DNA from: Halomonas sp. MCCC 1A13316
GTDB taxonomy: Bacteria > Pseudomonadota > Gammaproteobacteria > Pseudomonadales > Halomonadaceae
Assembly (NCBI RefSeq): GCF_014931605.1
Contig: NZ_CP053382.1
Coordinates: 2,232,001-2,296,000, forward strand
Length of the DNA: 64,000 nt
Direction of reading: 5' to 3'
A model generated the notes under the pieces. It did not search any database. It was not told where the DNA came from and saw only the letters and a program-made list of their open reading frames with translations. A program made the translations under genes and the position numbers. Positions 7,978 through 18,793 of the stretch are shown in pieces (the first letter of the stretch is position 1; the number at the start of each line of letters is the position of its first letter).

Positions 7978-8379
7978 TTATGCCTCGTCGGCGGGCGCGT
8001 AGGAGCCGTCCTCGCGGTGCACTTCCTTGCCGGTAATCGGCGGCGTGAACACGCACGCCAGGTGCATGGTCTTGTGTGCACGCAGCAGATGTTCGTCATG
8101 CTGGTCGAGAATGTAGATGTCGCCTGGCTTGATCGGCCAGATCTTGCCGTCGGCCAGGGTTTCGACTTCGCCTTCACCCTCGATGCAGTACACCGACTCG
8201 TAGTGATGCTTGTAGTGAATGTGCGTTTCGGTGCCTTCATAGATACGCGTGATATGAAACGAGAAGCCGCCACCGTCGTTGGCCAGCAACAGGCGCGTGC
8301 TGTCCCAGGTGCCGCTCTCGGCCTTGACCAGTCGGTCCGTCTTGCGCGCTTCCTCGAGATTGCGAACGATCATCTTCAA
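7978..8379 (-). CDS. ectC: L-ectoine synthase EctC
   Basis: A 133-residue cupin, the last enzyme of ectoine synthesis: cyclisation of N-gamma-acetyl-diaminobutyrate by water loss. It opens with [11 protein letters not shown], typical of EctC, and carries the cupin metal-binding and substrate region [20 protein letters not shown], seen as HIHYKHH and [10 protein letters not shown], then a later [11 protein letters not shown] strand. The length is normal. It is the third gene of ectABC, 94 bp after ectB, the widest gap in the operon. That gap holds a stable hairpin at 8403-8425, which may tune EctC level or RNA stability. The product ectoine is the main compatible solute in Halomonas. Confidence 0.96.
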   Translation of the reverse strand: MKMIVRNLEEARKTDRLVKAESGTWDSTRLLLANDGGGFSFHITRIYEGTETHIHYKHHYESVYCIEGEGEVETLADGKIWPIKPGDIYILDQHDEHLLRAHKTMHLACVFTPPITGKEVHREDGSYAPADEA

Positions 8380-8402
8380 ATTCTCCGTTCAATCCATAGA
8401 CT

Positions 8403-8425
8403 GGCCGGCTGCGCTACAGCCGGCC
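8403..8425 (-). ncRNA. Intercistronic hairpin between ectB and ectC
   Basis: GGCCGGCTG (8403-8411) and CAGCCGGCC (8417-8425) form a perfect 9-bp stem with a 5-nt loop inside the 94-bp ectB-ectC gap. It has no U-tract. It could be an RNA-processing or stabilising hairpin or a partial terminator that separates ectC from ectAB. Confidence 0.55.
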
Positions 8426-8473
8426 GTTACATGAACGCCATTCGGTGCCGGATCGAGCCAGTGACACCGGCGT

Positions 8474-9760
<1,287 letters not shown>

Positions 9761-9819
9761 TCAAGCGTAGGGATGCATGGATGGCCGAAGGCCTCGACCA
9801 TCCCATGATTCGGGTGGGA

Positions 9820-10398
9820 TCAGATGCGCCGCGTGTCGAAAGGACCGATACGCACAAGATTCTCGGGGTCGTGTTCACCGCCGAGCTGGTCCGTGGAGAA
9901 ATATTCACGGCTGTTGAGGGGGGCCTGCCAGCGATCGGCGAGGCGACGGAAAAGCCCCCAGGACGCCTGGTTGTCCGGCGTGATGGTGGTTTCCAGGTGA
10001 TGGACGCCTTCCAGTTCGGGACGGCTCATGACGGCGGCGACGAGACGCCGGGCCAAACCGGTGCCGCGAGCCTTTTCCCCTACCGCTACCTGCCACAGGA
10101 AATAGGTATCCGGGGCGTTGCTCTTCACGTAGCCGGACACGAAACCGACGATCTCGCCTTCTTCATTGGTGGCAACGGCACAGGTATCGCGAAACTGTGT
10201 TGCCAGCAATAGATAGGCATAGGCCGAATTGACATCGAGCGGTGGGCAAGACTTGACCAGTTCGTAGATTCCCCAGCCATCGTCGGGATTAGGCTTGCGA
10301 ATGAATAGTGGCGAGGCATCGCTGCCGACTACTGCATCGGCGACGCTGGGGCGTGCCAGGTCGGCAGAAGGTGTAAAGGGCTGCGTTGTCCCGCTCAT
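9820..10398 (-). CDS. ectA: L-2,4-diaminobutyrate acetyltransferase EctA
   Basis: A 192-residue GNAT acetyltransferase that acetylates diaminobutyrate at the gamma nitrogen using acetyl-CoA. After a variable N-terminus the EctA core begins at FIRKPNPDDGWGIYELVKSC, read here as RKPNPDDGWGIYELVK. The acetyl-CoA motif is WQVAVGEKARGTGLARRL. The conserved LETTITPDNQASWGLFRR segment is also present. First gene of ectABC. Upstream there is a credible sigma-70-type promoter (10466-10494). No ectR regulator or dedicated aspartokinase gene accompanies the operon in this window. Confidence 0.97.
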   Translation of the reverse strand: MSGTTQPFTPSADLARPSVADAVVGSDASPLFIRKPNPDDGWGIYELVKSCPPLDVNSAYAYLLLATQFRDTCAVATNEEGEIVGFVSGYVKSNAPDTYFLWQVAVGEKARGTGLARRLVAAVMSRPELEGVHHLETTITPDNQASWGLFRRLADRWQAPLNSREYFSTDQLGGEHDPENLVRIGPFDTRRI

Positions 10399-10465
10399 GG
10401 TAAAGCCTCGCTGTAGCGATGTTGCCCGTAATGATAACAGGACCCATGATCAAATCAAAACTAGC

Positions 10466-10494
10466 ATTATGGCTAGGGCGCTATTGCATAACAA
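10466..10494 (-). promoter_or_regulatory. Putative ectA promoter
   Basis: On the minus strand TTGTTA (10489-10494) and CATAAT (10466-10471) are separated by exactly 17 bp, about 70 bp upstream of ectA, in an AT-rich stretch. The -10 matches consensus at five of six positions and the -35 at four. Halomonas ect promoters are reported to be osmotically responsive, using sigma-70 and sigma-38 forms; which applies here is not visible. Confidence 0.55.
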
Positions 10495-10575
10495 AAAATT
10501 ATCGCTGGTTGCCAAACCGCTCAGGAAAGGCACTTCGTAAGTCTAGTCCAGAGCCAAGCAGTCAACAGACAGAAA

Positions 10576-10600
10576 TCGGGCCGCCAGAAAGGCGGCCCGA
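10576..10600 (-). terminator. Rho-independent terminator of gor
   Basis: A perfect 10-bp stem, TCGGGCCGCC with GGCGGCCCGA and a 5-nt loop, begins 18 bp after the gor stop on the minus strand. It is followed by the pyrimidine-rich ATTTCTGTCTGTT. It separates gor from the ect promoter region. Confidence 0.72.
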
Positions 10601-10617
10601 GGCGGGCAACAAGGGTT

Positions 10618-11979
10618 TCAGCGGCGTGAAAGCGTGCGCATGGTGACGAATTCTTCGGCCCCTGTCGGATGGATGCCGACCGTGGCATCGAAGTCCGCCT
10701 TGGTCAGGCCAGCCCTCACGGCAATGGCAATGCCTTGAATTAGCTCGCCGGCCTCCTCGCCTACCATATGGGCGCCGACGACAACATCGCTGTCATCAGC
10801 GACGATCAGTTTCATCAGGCAGCGCTCCTGGCTACCCGAGAGTGTGTGCTTCATGGGACGAAAGTCAGTGCGGTAGACACGTATCTCACCATACTCCTTA
10901 CGTGCCTGCTCTTCCGAAAGCCCCACCGTACCGATATTGGGGTGGCAGAATACTGCAGTGGCGATGTTGCGGTAATCCATCGGTGCCGATGTGGCATCGC
11001 CGAAATGCTGCTGGACCAGATGCATGGCTTCCGCCAAGGCCACCGGTGTCAATTCAGGGCCACCGGTCACGTCGCCCAGCGCCAGGATGGAAGGTATCGA
11101 CGTTTCGAAGCGATCATTTACCTTGAGCGTGCCGTCGGCATTGAGCTCGGTACCCAGTGAATCGAGCCCTACCCCCTCCAGGTTGGGTCTACGCCCGGTG
11201 GCGGCCAGCACGGCATCGACCTCCAGCGACTCACCGTTGGTAAGCGTGACCAGCAACCCACCCTCGACCTTGTCGATGCGCTCGATGTTGGTCTCGAAGT
11301 GCAGATTGACGCCCTTGGCCGCCATCTGCTCACGGGTGAACTCGCGAACCTCGCGATCGAAGCCGCGCAGGAACAGCTCACCGCGATAAACCAGGTGGGA
11401 CTCGCTACCCAGGCCATTGAATATGCTGGCGAATTCCACCGCAATGTAGCCGCCGCCAAGGACCAGGAAACGTCGCGGCATTCGCTCCAGGTCGAACACC
11501 TCGTTGGAAGTCACGGTCAACTCGCGACCGGGAAAGTCGGGCACCCAGGGCCAGCCGCCGACGGCCACCAGGATCTTGGCGGCAGAGAAACTCTCCCCTG
11601 CGATCTCGACGCGATGCGCATCCGTGACTCGTGCGCGTCCATTGATCAATCGTACGCCGGCGTTGTCCAGCAAACGGCCGTAGATCTCGTTGAGCCGCGC
11701 AATCTCCCGCACCTTGTTGTCACGCAGTGTGGTCCAGTCGAACATGGGGGCTTCGGGCAGATTCCAGCCAAAACCGCGAGCATCCTGGAAGGCATCGTGG
11801 AAGTGCGCAGCGTAGGAGTAGAGTTTCTTGGGCACGCAGCCCACGTTGACGCAGGTCCCCCCCAGGTAGCGATCCTCGGCAACAGCCACCCTGGCGCCGA
11901 TTGCCGCCGCGGTACGAGCGGCACGCACCCCACCGGAACCAGCCCCGATAACGAAGAGGTCATAATCGAAGTCTGACAC
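10618..11979 (-). CDS. gor: Glutathione-disulfide reductase Gor
   Basis: A 453-residue FAD/NADPH disulfide oxidoreductase that reduces GSSG to GSH. It has the FAD Rossmann motif [11 protein letters not shown], the redox disulfide Cys43/Cys48 in [13 protein letters not shown], an NADPH-binding [11 protein letters not shown] and the C-terminal interface motif [10 protein letters not shown] with the catalytic His-Glu. The VNVGCVPKK wording and the YAAHF segment fit glutathione reductase rather than lipoamide or mercuric reductase. A GTG start is chosen, since AAGGAGA lies a suitable distance upstream. It is divergent from the carbonic anhydrase gene and ends in a clear terminator. Confidence 0.93.
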   Translation of the reverse strand: MSDFDYDLFVIGAGSGGVRAARTAAAIGARVAVAEDRYLGGTCVNVGCVPKKLYSYAAHFHDAFQDARGFGWNLPEAPMFDWTTLRDNKVREIARLNEIYGRLLDNAGVRLINGRARVTDAHRVEIAGESFSAAKILVAVGGWPWVPDFPGRELTVTSNEVFDLERMPRRFLVLGGGYIAVEFASIFNGLGSESHLVYRGELFLRGFDREVREFTREQMAAKGVNLHFETNIERIDKVEGGLLVTLTNGESLEVDAVLAATGRRPNLEGVGLDSLGTELNADGTLKVNDRFETSIPSILALGDVTGGPELTPVALAEAMHLVQQHFGDATSAPMDYRNIATAVFCHPNIGTVGLSEEQARKEYGEIRVYRTDFRPMKHTLSGSQERCLMKLIVADDSDVVVGAHMVGEEAGELIQGIAIAVRAGLTKADFDATVGIHPTGAEEFVTMRTLSRR

Positions 11980-12139
11980 GCAATTCTCCTTGTCTCGCCG
12001 AGCTGTGCGAGCTGGCCTGATCGATGGCACGATACTACCAGCGTCGGACGCGAGCGTGCAGATCCGCCGGCGCAGTTGACCGTGACGCTTGGGCTAGGTA
12101 CAAGGAGCGGGCCCTGACTGACTAGGTGGAATTCATCTC

Positions 12140-12793
12140 ATGGACAAGGAAATCAAGGCCCTATTGGACAACAACCGCGCCTGGGCCGAGCGCATGCAGC
12201 AGGAGGACCCGGACTTCTTCGCCCGGCTATCCAGCCAGCAGAACCCCGATTATCTCTGGATCGGCTGCTCCGACAGCCGTGTCCCAGCCAATCAGATCAT
12301 CTCGCTACCCCCCGGCGAAGTCTTCGTGCACCGCAACGTTGCCAATCTTGTCCACCACAATGACCTCAACGCGCTATCGGTACTGCAGTACGCCGTCGAC
12401 GTACTCGAAGTTCGACACATCATGGTCGTCGGCCACTACGGCTGTGGTGGCGTGCGGGCCGCGGTTTCCGGTGGCGACAACGGTATGGTCGATCTCTGGC
12501 TGCACTCGGTACGCGAACTATACAACCAGCACCGTCATGAACTGGCCGACCTGTCGCTCGACGAGCAGGTGGACCGCATGTGCGAGTTGAACGTCAGAGC
12601 CCAGGTCAACAACCTGTGTCATAACAAGACCATCCAGCACGCTTGGCAGCGCGGCCAGCCCTTGGCCATTCATGGCTGGATCTACGGACTAGACAATGGT
12701 CGTATTCGCGACCTCGATTGCAGCGTTCTGGGACTCGATCAGGTGGCCACGCTGTATCGCATAGATCGCCTGGCGGCACCGTCCGGCGACTGA
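12140..12793 (+). CDS. can: Beta-class carbonic anhydrase Can
   Basis: A 217-residue beta-carbonic anhydrase interconverting CO2 and bicarbonate in the cytoplasm. The zinc ligands and active-site pair are visible: Cys43 and Asp45 with Arg47 in IGCSDSRVP, and His99 and Cys102 in VVGHYGCGGV. The FVHRNVANLV and AIHGWIYGLDNG segments are typical of the Can (E. coli YadF) subgroup. Length is normal. It is divergent from gor and 158 bp ahead of the peptide-importer operon, in which I see no obvious terminator. Confidence 0.94.
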   Translation: MDKEIKALLDNNRAWAERMQQEDPDFFARLSSQQNPDYLWIGCSDSRVPANQIISLPPGEVFVHRNVANLVHHNDLNALSVLQYAVDVLEVRHIMVVGHYGCGGVRAAVSGGDNGMVDLWLHSVRELYNQHRHELADLSLDEQVDRMCELNVRAQVNNLCHNKTIQHAWQRGQPLAIHGWIYGLDNGRIRDLDCSVLGLDQVATLYRIDRLAAPSGD

Positions 12794-12951
12794 TCCTCCC
12801 TCCCGGGCGCTATTGGCACTATTCGCCTTGCGCATGGGGCCTGTCGGAATTTCGATTGTCCTCTTCTCGAGCAGATCACTACATTGGCTGCGTACCACGC
12901 AGGCGCGGCCGGAGGGCTGCGCACAACAAAAACCCGAGAAGGGAACGACAC

Positions 12952-14529
12952 ATGACGTTCAAAAAGACCTTGCTGGCCGGAATGATCGGTGCCGTCATGA
13001 CCGGTACGGCGCTGCTGCCGGCTGTCGCCAATGCCGAGAACACCCTGCGCATGGCCTATGACGCCGACCCGGTCTCGCTCGACATCCACGAGCAGCTCTC
13101 CGGTGGTATACTGCAGCTCTCCCACATGACCTTCGACCCGCTGGTGCGCTGGACCCATGATCTCGACTTCGAGCCGCGTCTGGCCACCGAGTGGGAACAG
13201 GTCGACGACACTACCATGCGCATGACCCTGCGAGAGGGCGTCAAGTTTCACAGCGGCAACGACTTTACCGCCGAGGACGTGGTCTGGACCGTGGAGCGCC
13301 TCAAGCGCAGCCCCGACTTCAAAGCGATCTTCGAACCCGTCGCAAGCGTGACCGCTCTTGACGATTACACCGTCGAGTTCAAGACCGAGAAGCCCTATCC
13401 GCTGCTGCTCAACCTGGCTACCTATGTCTTCCCGATGGATAGCCAGTACTACAGCGGCACGGCCGACGACGGCGACCCCAAGGACGAAATCGTCAAGAAC
13501 GGCAACTCCTTCGCATCGTCCAATCTCTCCGGTACCGGCCCGTTCACCGTGGTCGAGCACCAGAAAGGCAACCGGATGGAGTTCCAACGATTCGCCGACT
13601 ACTGGGACGAAGAGTCTCCCGGCAACGTCGACAACATCGTGCTCACGCCCATCAGCGAGAATGCCACGCGCGTGGCCGCCCTGCTCTCCGGCGACGTCGA
13701 TTTCATTGCCCCGGTGCCTCCCAATGACCTGGAGCGTGTTCGCGAGAGCGATGATGCCGAGCTGGTCACCATGTCAGGCACCCGCATCATTCTCTTGCAC
13801 ATGAACCAGGAACGCGTCGAGGCCTTCCAGGACGAGCGGGTACGTCAAGCCTTCGCCTACGCCATCAATCAGGATGCCATCGCCGAACGTTTGATGAAGG
13901 GCTTCGCCACTCCGGCGGCGCAATTCTCGCCCGAAGGCTACGCGGGGCATATCGAGTCGCTCGAGCGGCGCCACGATCTGGAGAGAGCGCAGGAGCTCAT
14001 GGAGGAAGCCGGCTATGCCGACGGTTTCCAGATCACCATGATGGCGCCCAACAACCGCTACGTGAACGATGCCAGGATCGCCCAGGCGGTGGCCACCATG
14101 CTGGCACGCATCAACGTCGAAGTGGATCTCAAGACCCTGCCCAAGGCGCAGTACTGGGGCGAATACGACGATCGCGCCGCGGACGTAATGATGATCGGCT
14201 GGCACGCCGACACCGAGGACAGCGCCAACTTCCACGAGTATCTCACCGCCTGTCCGGACCCTGATACCGGTGCCGGCCAGTACAATGCCGGCAACTACTG
14301 CAACCCCGAACTCGACAGACTGGTCGCCGAGGCGAACCTCGAGGTCGACCTGGAGAAGCGCGCCGAGATGCTCCAGCAGGTCGAGCAGACGCTCTACGAC
14401 GAGGCCGCCTTCGTGCCGCTGCACTGGCAGGATCTCGCCTGGGCCGCAGCGCCGAGCGTCAACATCGAGCCGATCCTCAACGTGATGAACTTCCCCTACC
14501 TCGGGGATTTGGTCATCGAGTCCGAGTGA
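12952..14529 (+). CDS. Peptide ABC transporter substrate-binding protein (DppA/OppA family)
   Basis: A 525-residue SBP_bac_5 family periplasmic binding protein. A Sec signal peptide occupies about residues 1-28 (MTFKKTLLAG..., cleavage after AVANA). The mature part has the family pattern: LRMAYDADPVSLDIH, LREGVKFHSGNDFTAEDVVW split across the signature, and a C-terminal ALYDEAAFVPLHW-like segment (YDEAAFVPLHW). It delivers a di- or oligopeptide, or a similar solute, to the permease encoded next. The true ligand cannot be read. The start follows GAAGGGA and matches the signal peptide. It is the first gene of a five-gene importer operon, with a hairpin after it. Confidence 0.9.
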   Translation: MTFKKTLLAGMIGAVMTGTALLPAVANAENTLRMAYDADPVSLDIHEQLSGGILQLSHMTFDPLVRWTHDLDFEPRLATEWEQVDDTTMRMTLREGVKFHSGNDFTAEDVVWTVERLKRSPDFKAIFEPVASVTALDDYTVEFKTEKPYPLLLNLATYVFPMDSQYYSGTADDGDPKDEIVKNGNSFASSNLSGTGPFTVVEHQKGNRMEFQRFADYWDEESPGNVDNIVLTPISENATRVAALLSGDVDFIAPVPPNDLERVRESDDAELVTMSGTRIILLHMNQERVEAFQDERVRQAFAYAINQDAIAERLMKGFATPAAQFSPEGYAGHIESLERRHDLERAQELMEEAGYADGFQITMMAPNNRYVNDARIAQAVATMLARINVEVDLKTLPKAQYWGEYDDRAADVMMIGWHADTEDSANFHEYLTACPDPDTGAGQYNAGNYCNPELDRLVAEANLEVDLEKRAEMLQQVEQTLYDEAAFVPLHWQDLAWAAAPSVNIEPILNVMNFPYLGDLVIESE

Positions 14530-14536
14530 CCCACCC

Positions 14537-14556
14537 TGCCGGCCCGCAGGCCGGCA
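14537..14556 (+). terminator. Hairpin after the substrate-binding protein gene
   Basis: TGCCGGCC and GGCCGGCA form an 8-bp stem with a 4-nt loop, 8 bp past the binding-protein stop codon and without a U-tract. In importer operons such hairpins often stabilise the binding-protein mRNA and lower downstream expression. That role is inferred here. Confidence 0.5.
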
Positions 14557-14627
14557 TTCCGTGAACCCGATCCGGTGACACGCCCCAGGCGGGCGTGCCA
14601 TCCCGCGTTGCCCATAGGACGCCATCC

Positions 14628-15674
14628 ATGATCGCCTTTCTGGTAAAGCGCCTCTTTCATGCGCTGCTGGTGATGTTCGTCATCAGCGTGATCGCCTTCG
14701 CCATCCAGGAGAGTCTCGGCGACCCCATCCAGCAGATGGTCGGTCAGTCGGTGCCCGAGAGCGAGCGCGAGGAGCTGCGCGAGCGGCTCGGGCTCAACGA
14801 CCCCTTCCTGGTCCAGTACCTGCGCTTCGCCGTCAATGCCGCCCAGCTCGATTTCGGCTACTCCTATATCTTCAACCAGCCGACCACCGAGGTGATCCTT
14901 CGCCACCTGCCGGCCACACTGGAGCTCGTTGCGGCATCCACCTTCCTGATCATCGTGCTGTCGGTCCCCATCGGCGTGTACAGCGCCATCAAGCCAAGGG
15001 CCTGGCTGTCACGCTTCTTCATGGGCGTCTCCATCGTCGGCATTTCGATACCGGTATTTCTCACGGCCATCGTGCTGATCCAATTGTTCGCCATCGGCAT
15101 GACCTGGGCGCCCTTCCCCGCTGATACCGCCTGGGGCAACTGGCTCAACGATTTGATCACCACCGAGGGCGGCATGCCGGCCTACGGCCGAGGCAACCCG
15201 GTGCATGTCTTCGGTACCTGGTATACCAACTTCGCCTCGCTGAAGGGATTGACCTACCTGGTTCTGCCGGCTATCTCGCTGGCCTCGATCATGCTGCCGC
15301 TGTTCATCAGGCTGATTCGCGCCGAGATGCTCGAGGTACTGCAGTCGGAATACGTCAAGTTCGCCCGCGCCAAGGGCATCCGCCTGCGCCGCATCTATTT
15401 TCTGCACGCGCTCAAGAACACCATGCTGCCGGTCATCACCGTGGGCGGGGTGCAGATCGGCACCTTGGTGGCCTACACCATCCTCACCGAGACGGTCTTT
15501 CAATGGCCGGGGATGGGTCTGATGTTCCTCAATGCCATCAACCGCTCCGACATTCCGCTGATCATCACCTATCTGATGATCGTGGGGCTGATCTTCGTGA
15601 TCACCAACACCCTGGTCGACCTGATCTATGGCCTGGTCAACCCCACCGTCAAGCTGACAGGGAAACCCGCATGA
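14628..15674 (+). CDS. Peptide ABC transporter permease (DppB-like)
   Basis: A 348-residue inner-membrane permease with six predicted helices. The N-terminal helix is LVKRLFHALLVMFVISVIAF. The EAA loop contacting the ATPases is visible around EYVKFARAKGIRLRRIYFLHALKN, here seen as KFARAKGIRLRRIYFLHA. The GDP motif in the N-terminal segment (SLGDPIQQM) and the LGLNDPFLVQYL segment are typical of DppB/OppB. It is longer in the periplasmic loop (about 165-200) than DppB of enterics. It overlaps the next permease by 4 bp (ATGA). Confidence 0.9.
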   Translation: MIAFLVKRLFHALLVMFVISVIAFAIQESLGDPIQQMVGQSVPESEREELRERLGLNDPFLVQYLRFAVNAAQLDFGYSYIFNQPTTEVILRHLPATLELVAASTFLIIVLSVPIGVYSAIKPRAWLSRFFMGVSIVGISIPVFLTAIVLIQLFAIGMTWAPFPADTAWGNWLNDLITTEGGMPAYGRGNPVHVFGTWYTNFASLKGLTYLVLPAISLASIMLPLFIRLIRAEMLEVLQSEYVKFARAKGIRLRRIYFLHALKNTMLPVITVGGVQIGTLVAYTILTETVFQWPGMGLMFLNAINRSDIPLIITYLMIVGLIFVITNTLVDLIYGLVNPTVKLTGKPA

Positions 15675-16627
15675 CCACCACCCCCTCTGCCATCGAGAGC
15701 CCTCCCACAACGAGCCGCTGGGAGCGCTTCCGCGATTCATACCTCCTCTACAGCTTCAAGCGCGACCTGATCGCCCAGGTCAGCCTGCTGGTCTTCATCA
15801 TGATGGTGGCCGCCGCCGTGCTGGCGCCGTGGCTGGCGCCGATGAATCCCTACGATCTGGCGCAGATCGATATTCTCGCCTCGGAGCTGCCGCCCTTCTG
15901 GATCTCCGGCAGCGAGGATGCCTACATTCTCGGCACGGATGCCCAGGGCCGCGACATGCTCTCCACCATTCTCTACGGTGCGCGTGTCTCGCTGATCATC
16001 GGCTTCGGCGCCGTGGCTCTGCAGGCGATTCTGGGGGTCTGCTTCGGACTCATGGCCGGTTACCTGGGTGGGCGTATCGACGCCTTCCTGATGCGTCTGG
16101 CCGACATCCAGCTCTCCTTCTCCACCCTAATGGTCGCCATCGTGGTAGGCGCCTTGGTCAAGGCAATCTTCGGCGGCGCCATCTTCAGCTCCTACGCCGT
16201 GCCGCTGCTGGTGCTGATCATCGGCCTCGCTGAGTGGCCGCAATACGCCCGCACCGTTCGCGCTTCGGTGCTTGCCGAGAAGAACAAGGAGTACGTCGAT
16301 GCGGCGCGCACCATGGGCCTCTCCAGCCGGCGCATCATGTTCCGCCACATCCTGCCCAATACCCTGTCGCCGATCTTCGTCATCTCCACGGTGCAGGTGG
16401 CTAATGCCATCATCTCCGAAGCGGCGCTCTCCTTCCTGGGGCTGGGCATGCCCGAGACCCACCCGTCGCTGGGCTCGCTGATCAAGTCGGGCTTCGACTA
16501 TCTGCAATCGGGCTCCTGGTGGATCACACTGATGCCAGGGGCAGTGCTGGTGCTGCTGGTACTGGTGATCAATCTGCTCGGCGACTGGCTGCGCGATGTG
16601 CTCAACCCGCGCCTGTACAAGGGCTGA
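15671..16627 (+). CDS. Peptide ABC transporter permease (DppC-like)
   Basis: A 318-residue second permease of the importer. The OppC N-terminal domain is followed by the DppC core GTDAQGRDMLSTILYGARVSL, seen as GTDAQGRDMLSTILYGAR, and the EAA loop EYVDAARTMGLSSRRIMFRH ending HILPN. Helices are spread from about 40 to 310, with SFLGLGMPETHPSLGSL before the last one. Start overlaps the upstream stop (ATGA), so translation is coupled. It pairs with the DppB-like subunit. Confidence 0.9.
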   Translation: MTTTPSAIESPPTTSRWERFRDSYLLYSFKRDLIAQVSLLVFIMMVAAAVLAPWLAPMNPYDLAQIDILASELPPFWISGSEDAYILGTDAQGRDMLSTILYGARVSLIIGFGAVALQAILGVCFGLMAGYLGGRIDAFLMRLADIQLSFSTLMVAIVVGALVKAIFGGAIFSSYAVPLLVLIIGLAEWPQYARTVRASVLAEKNKEYVDAARTMGLSSRRIMFRHILPNTLSPIFVISTVQVANAIISEAALSFLGLGMPETHPSLGSLIKSGFDYLQSGSWWITLMPGAVLVLLVLVINLLGDWLRDVLNPRLYKG

Positions 16628-16648
16628 CGACGGATTCTGGAGACACCC

Positions 16649-17671
16649 ATGTCACTTCTCGAAGTCAACAATCTCGACGTGCGCTTCGCCCTGCGCCGCG
16701 GCGACGTCCAGGCGCTGCGCGACGTCTGCTTCAGCCTGGATCGCGGCGAGCGGCTGGGCATCGTGGGCGAATCCGGCGCCGGCAAGTCGGTGGCGGCGTT
16801 CAGTCTGCTCAATCTGATTTCCAAGCCCGGCTACATCGCCGGCGGCAGCATACGCTTCGACGGTCAGGAACTCACCGGGCTCAGTGATCGTGCGCTGCGC
16901 CGGATCCGAGGGCACCGCATCTCGATGATCTTTCAGGATCCGATGATGACGCTCAACCCGGTGCTTACCATCGGCGAGCAGATGATCGAGTGCCTCAAGG
17001 CTCATCGCCGTATCGCTCGGCGCGAGGCGCGAGCCATCGCCCTGCGCAAGCTCGAACAGGTGCAGATTCCCTCTCCCGAGGCGCGCCTCGACCAGTACCC
17101 CCACGAACTCTCCGGCGGTATGCGGCAACGGGTGATCATTGCCATCGCTTTGCTTCTCGATCCGGACATCATCGTTGCCGACGAGCCCACCACGGCGCTC
17201 GACGTCACCATCCAGGCCGAGATCATGGCGCTTCTGCTGGAGCTATGCGAGAAGCACAACGTCGGCCTGATCCTGATTACACATGACCTGGGAGTCGTTA
17301 GCCAGGTAACCCAGCGTATGCTGGTGATGTATGCCGGCCGGGTGATCGAACAGGGCCCGACCCGCGAAATCATCAACGACCCCCAGCATCCCTATACTCA
17401 GGGGTTGATGAACGCGTTGCCACAGATGGCCACGCCGGGCGAGCGGCTCAACCAGATTCCCGGCAGCATGCCCTCGCTCGACAACCTGCCGAGCGGCTGC
17501 GCCTTCCATCCACGCTGCGCCTTCACGCGGCGCCCCGACGGCAGCGAGCGCCCTGCCTGCCGCTCCCAAGTGCCCGAATTCGTCGCCTCCGGCAACTGCC
17601 AGGTGGCCTGCCACATGGTCGCCGAGATGATCGAGCGCGAACGCATTCCGGCCGAGGAGACTACCCGATGA
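16649..17671 (+). CDS. Peptide ABC transporter ATP-binding protein (DppD-like)
   Basis: A 340-residue ABC ATPase. Walker A is GESGAGKSVA, the signature is LSGGMRQR and Walker B is DPDIIVADEPTTALD, with the switch His in LITHDLGVV. The C-terminal oligopeptide extension has the cysteine pattern PSGCAFHPRC...PACR, which in DppD-type ATPases has been linked to an Fe-S cluster or a structural role. Starts 21 bp after the DppC-like gene and overlaps the DppF-like gene by 4 bp. Confidence 0.92.
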   Translation: MSLLEVNNLDVRFALRRGDVQALRDVCFSLDRGERLGIVGESGAGKSVAAFSLLNLISKPGYIAGGSIRFDGQELTGLSDRALRRIRGHRISMIFQDPMMTLNPVLTIGEQMIECLKAHRRIARREARAIALRKLEQVQIPSPEARLDQYPHELSGGMRQRVIIAIALLLDPDIIVADEPTTALDVTIQAEIMALLLELCEKHNVGLILITHDLGVVSQVTQRMLVMYAGRVIEQGPTREIINDPQHPYTQGLMNALPQMATPGERLNQIPGSMPSLDNLPSGCAFHPRCAFTRRPDGSERPACRSQVPEFVASGNCQVACHMVAEMIERERIPAEETTR

Positions 17672-18729
17672 CAGCGACAGCAATCGCACGCTCTCACGAG
17701 GCGCCGGCCACCGACGCCAGTCAGCCATTGCTGGAGATCCGCGGCCTGGAGAAGCGCTTCTCACTCTCCGGCGACTTCCTCGAACAGCTCAAGTTCAAAG
17801 GCGGCAAGCTGGTACGTGAGCAGAAGTTCGTGCATGCCATCAACGGCATCGACCTGGACATCTGCCGCGGCGAGGCGCTGTGCGTGGTCGGCGAATCCGG
17901 GTGCGGCAAGTCCACCGTGGCACGCATCGTGATGGGCCTGATTCACCCTTCCGGTGGCGAGATCCACTACGACGGCACGCGCATCGACGATCTATCGACC
18001 AAGTCGCTGATGCCTTATCGCCGGCGCATGCAGATGATCTTTCAGAATCCCTATGCATCGCTCAATCCGCGCATGACCATCCAGCAGACCCTGGAGGAGC
18101 CGATCCGCCTGCACCATCCCGACTGGAATCGCCAGCAGGTGGCTGACAAGGTCGCCGAGGTGATGCATTCGGTCGGCGTCGCGCCCGACTGGGGCACGCG
18201 CTACGGTCACGAGTTTTCAGGCGGCCAGCGGCAGCGCATCGCCATCGCCCGGGCACTGGCCGTGGACCCTGAATTCATCGTCGCCGACGAGCCGATCTCG
18301 GCGCTCGATGTCTCCATCCAGGCCCAGGTGCTCAATCTGCTGATGGATGCCCAGCAGCAACGCAACCTGACCTATCTGTTCATCACCCACGACCTCGCCG
18401 TGGTGGAGCACTTCGGCACCCGCGTGGCGGTGATGTACCTGGGCCGGGTGTGCGAGGTGGCACCCACGGCGACGCTGTTCGCCACGCCACGCCATCCCTA
18501 TACCCGTGCGCTGATGTCGGCGATTCCGCGGCTCGAGGACGATCGCCCCCAGCACATCCGTCTCAAGGGGGAAGTACCCACGCCGGTCAACCTGCCCTCG
18601 GGCTGCGTCTTTCACGCCCGCTGCCCGCATGCCAACGCGCGCTGTCGCGAAGAAGTGCCGGCGCTGATCGCCCGCGATGGCGGCGGCCACGTGGCCTGCC
18701 ACGCCATCGAAGAGGGACGTCTCGTCTGA
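17668..18729 (+). CDS. Peptide ABC transporter ATP-binding protein (DppF-like)
   Basis: A 353-residue second ABC ATPase of the importer. It carries Walker A GESGCGKST, signature FSGGQRQRIA, Walker B DPEFIVADEPISALDVS and switch His in FITHDLAVV. An insert near residues 30-48 (SGDFLEQLKFKGGKLVREQK) precedes the FVHAINGIDLDI strand. The C-terminal oligopeptide extension has LPSGCVFHARCPHANARC. Last gene of the operon; the LysR gene follows after 64 bp on the same strand. Confidence 0.92.
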   Translation: MTATAIARSHEAPATDASQPLLEIRGLEKRFSLSGDFLEQLKFKGGKLVREQKFVHAINGIDLDICRGEALCVVGESGCGKSTVARIVMGLIHPSGGEIHYDGTRIDDLSTKSLMPYRRRMQMIFQNPYASLNPRMTIQQTLEEPIRLHHPDWNRQQVADKVAEVMHSVGVAPDWGTRYGHEFSGGQRQRIAIARALAVDPEFIVADEPISALDVSIQAQVLNLLMDAQQQRNLTYLFITHDLAVVEHFGTRVAVMYLGRVCEVAPTATLFATPRHPYTRALMSAIPRLEDDRPQHIRLKGEVPTPVNLPSGCVFHARCPHANARCREEVPALIARDGGGHVACHAIEEGRLV

Positions 18730-18793
18730 GACGATGCGATGATGCCTCTGGCTACAATGTGAGAGTGGTACTCGTCCTGTCTCGGGAGACAAC

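Noticed and set aside
8380..8473. Sigma-54 promoter for ectC, expected from Halomonas reports
   Set aside because: The nearest match is CGGCAC-N5-GGCGT, too far from TGGCAC-N5-TTGCA to support.
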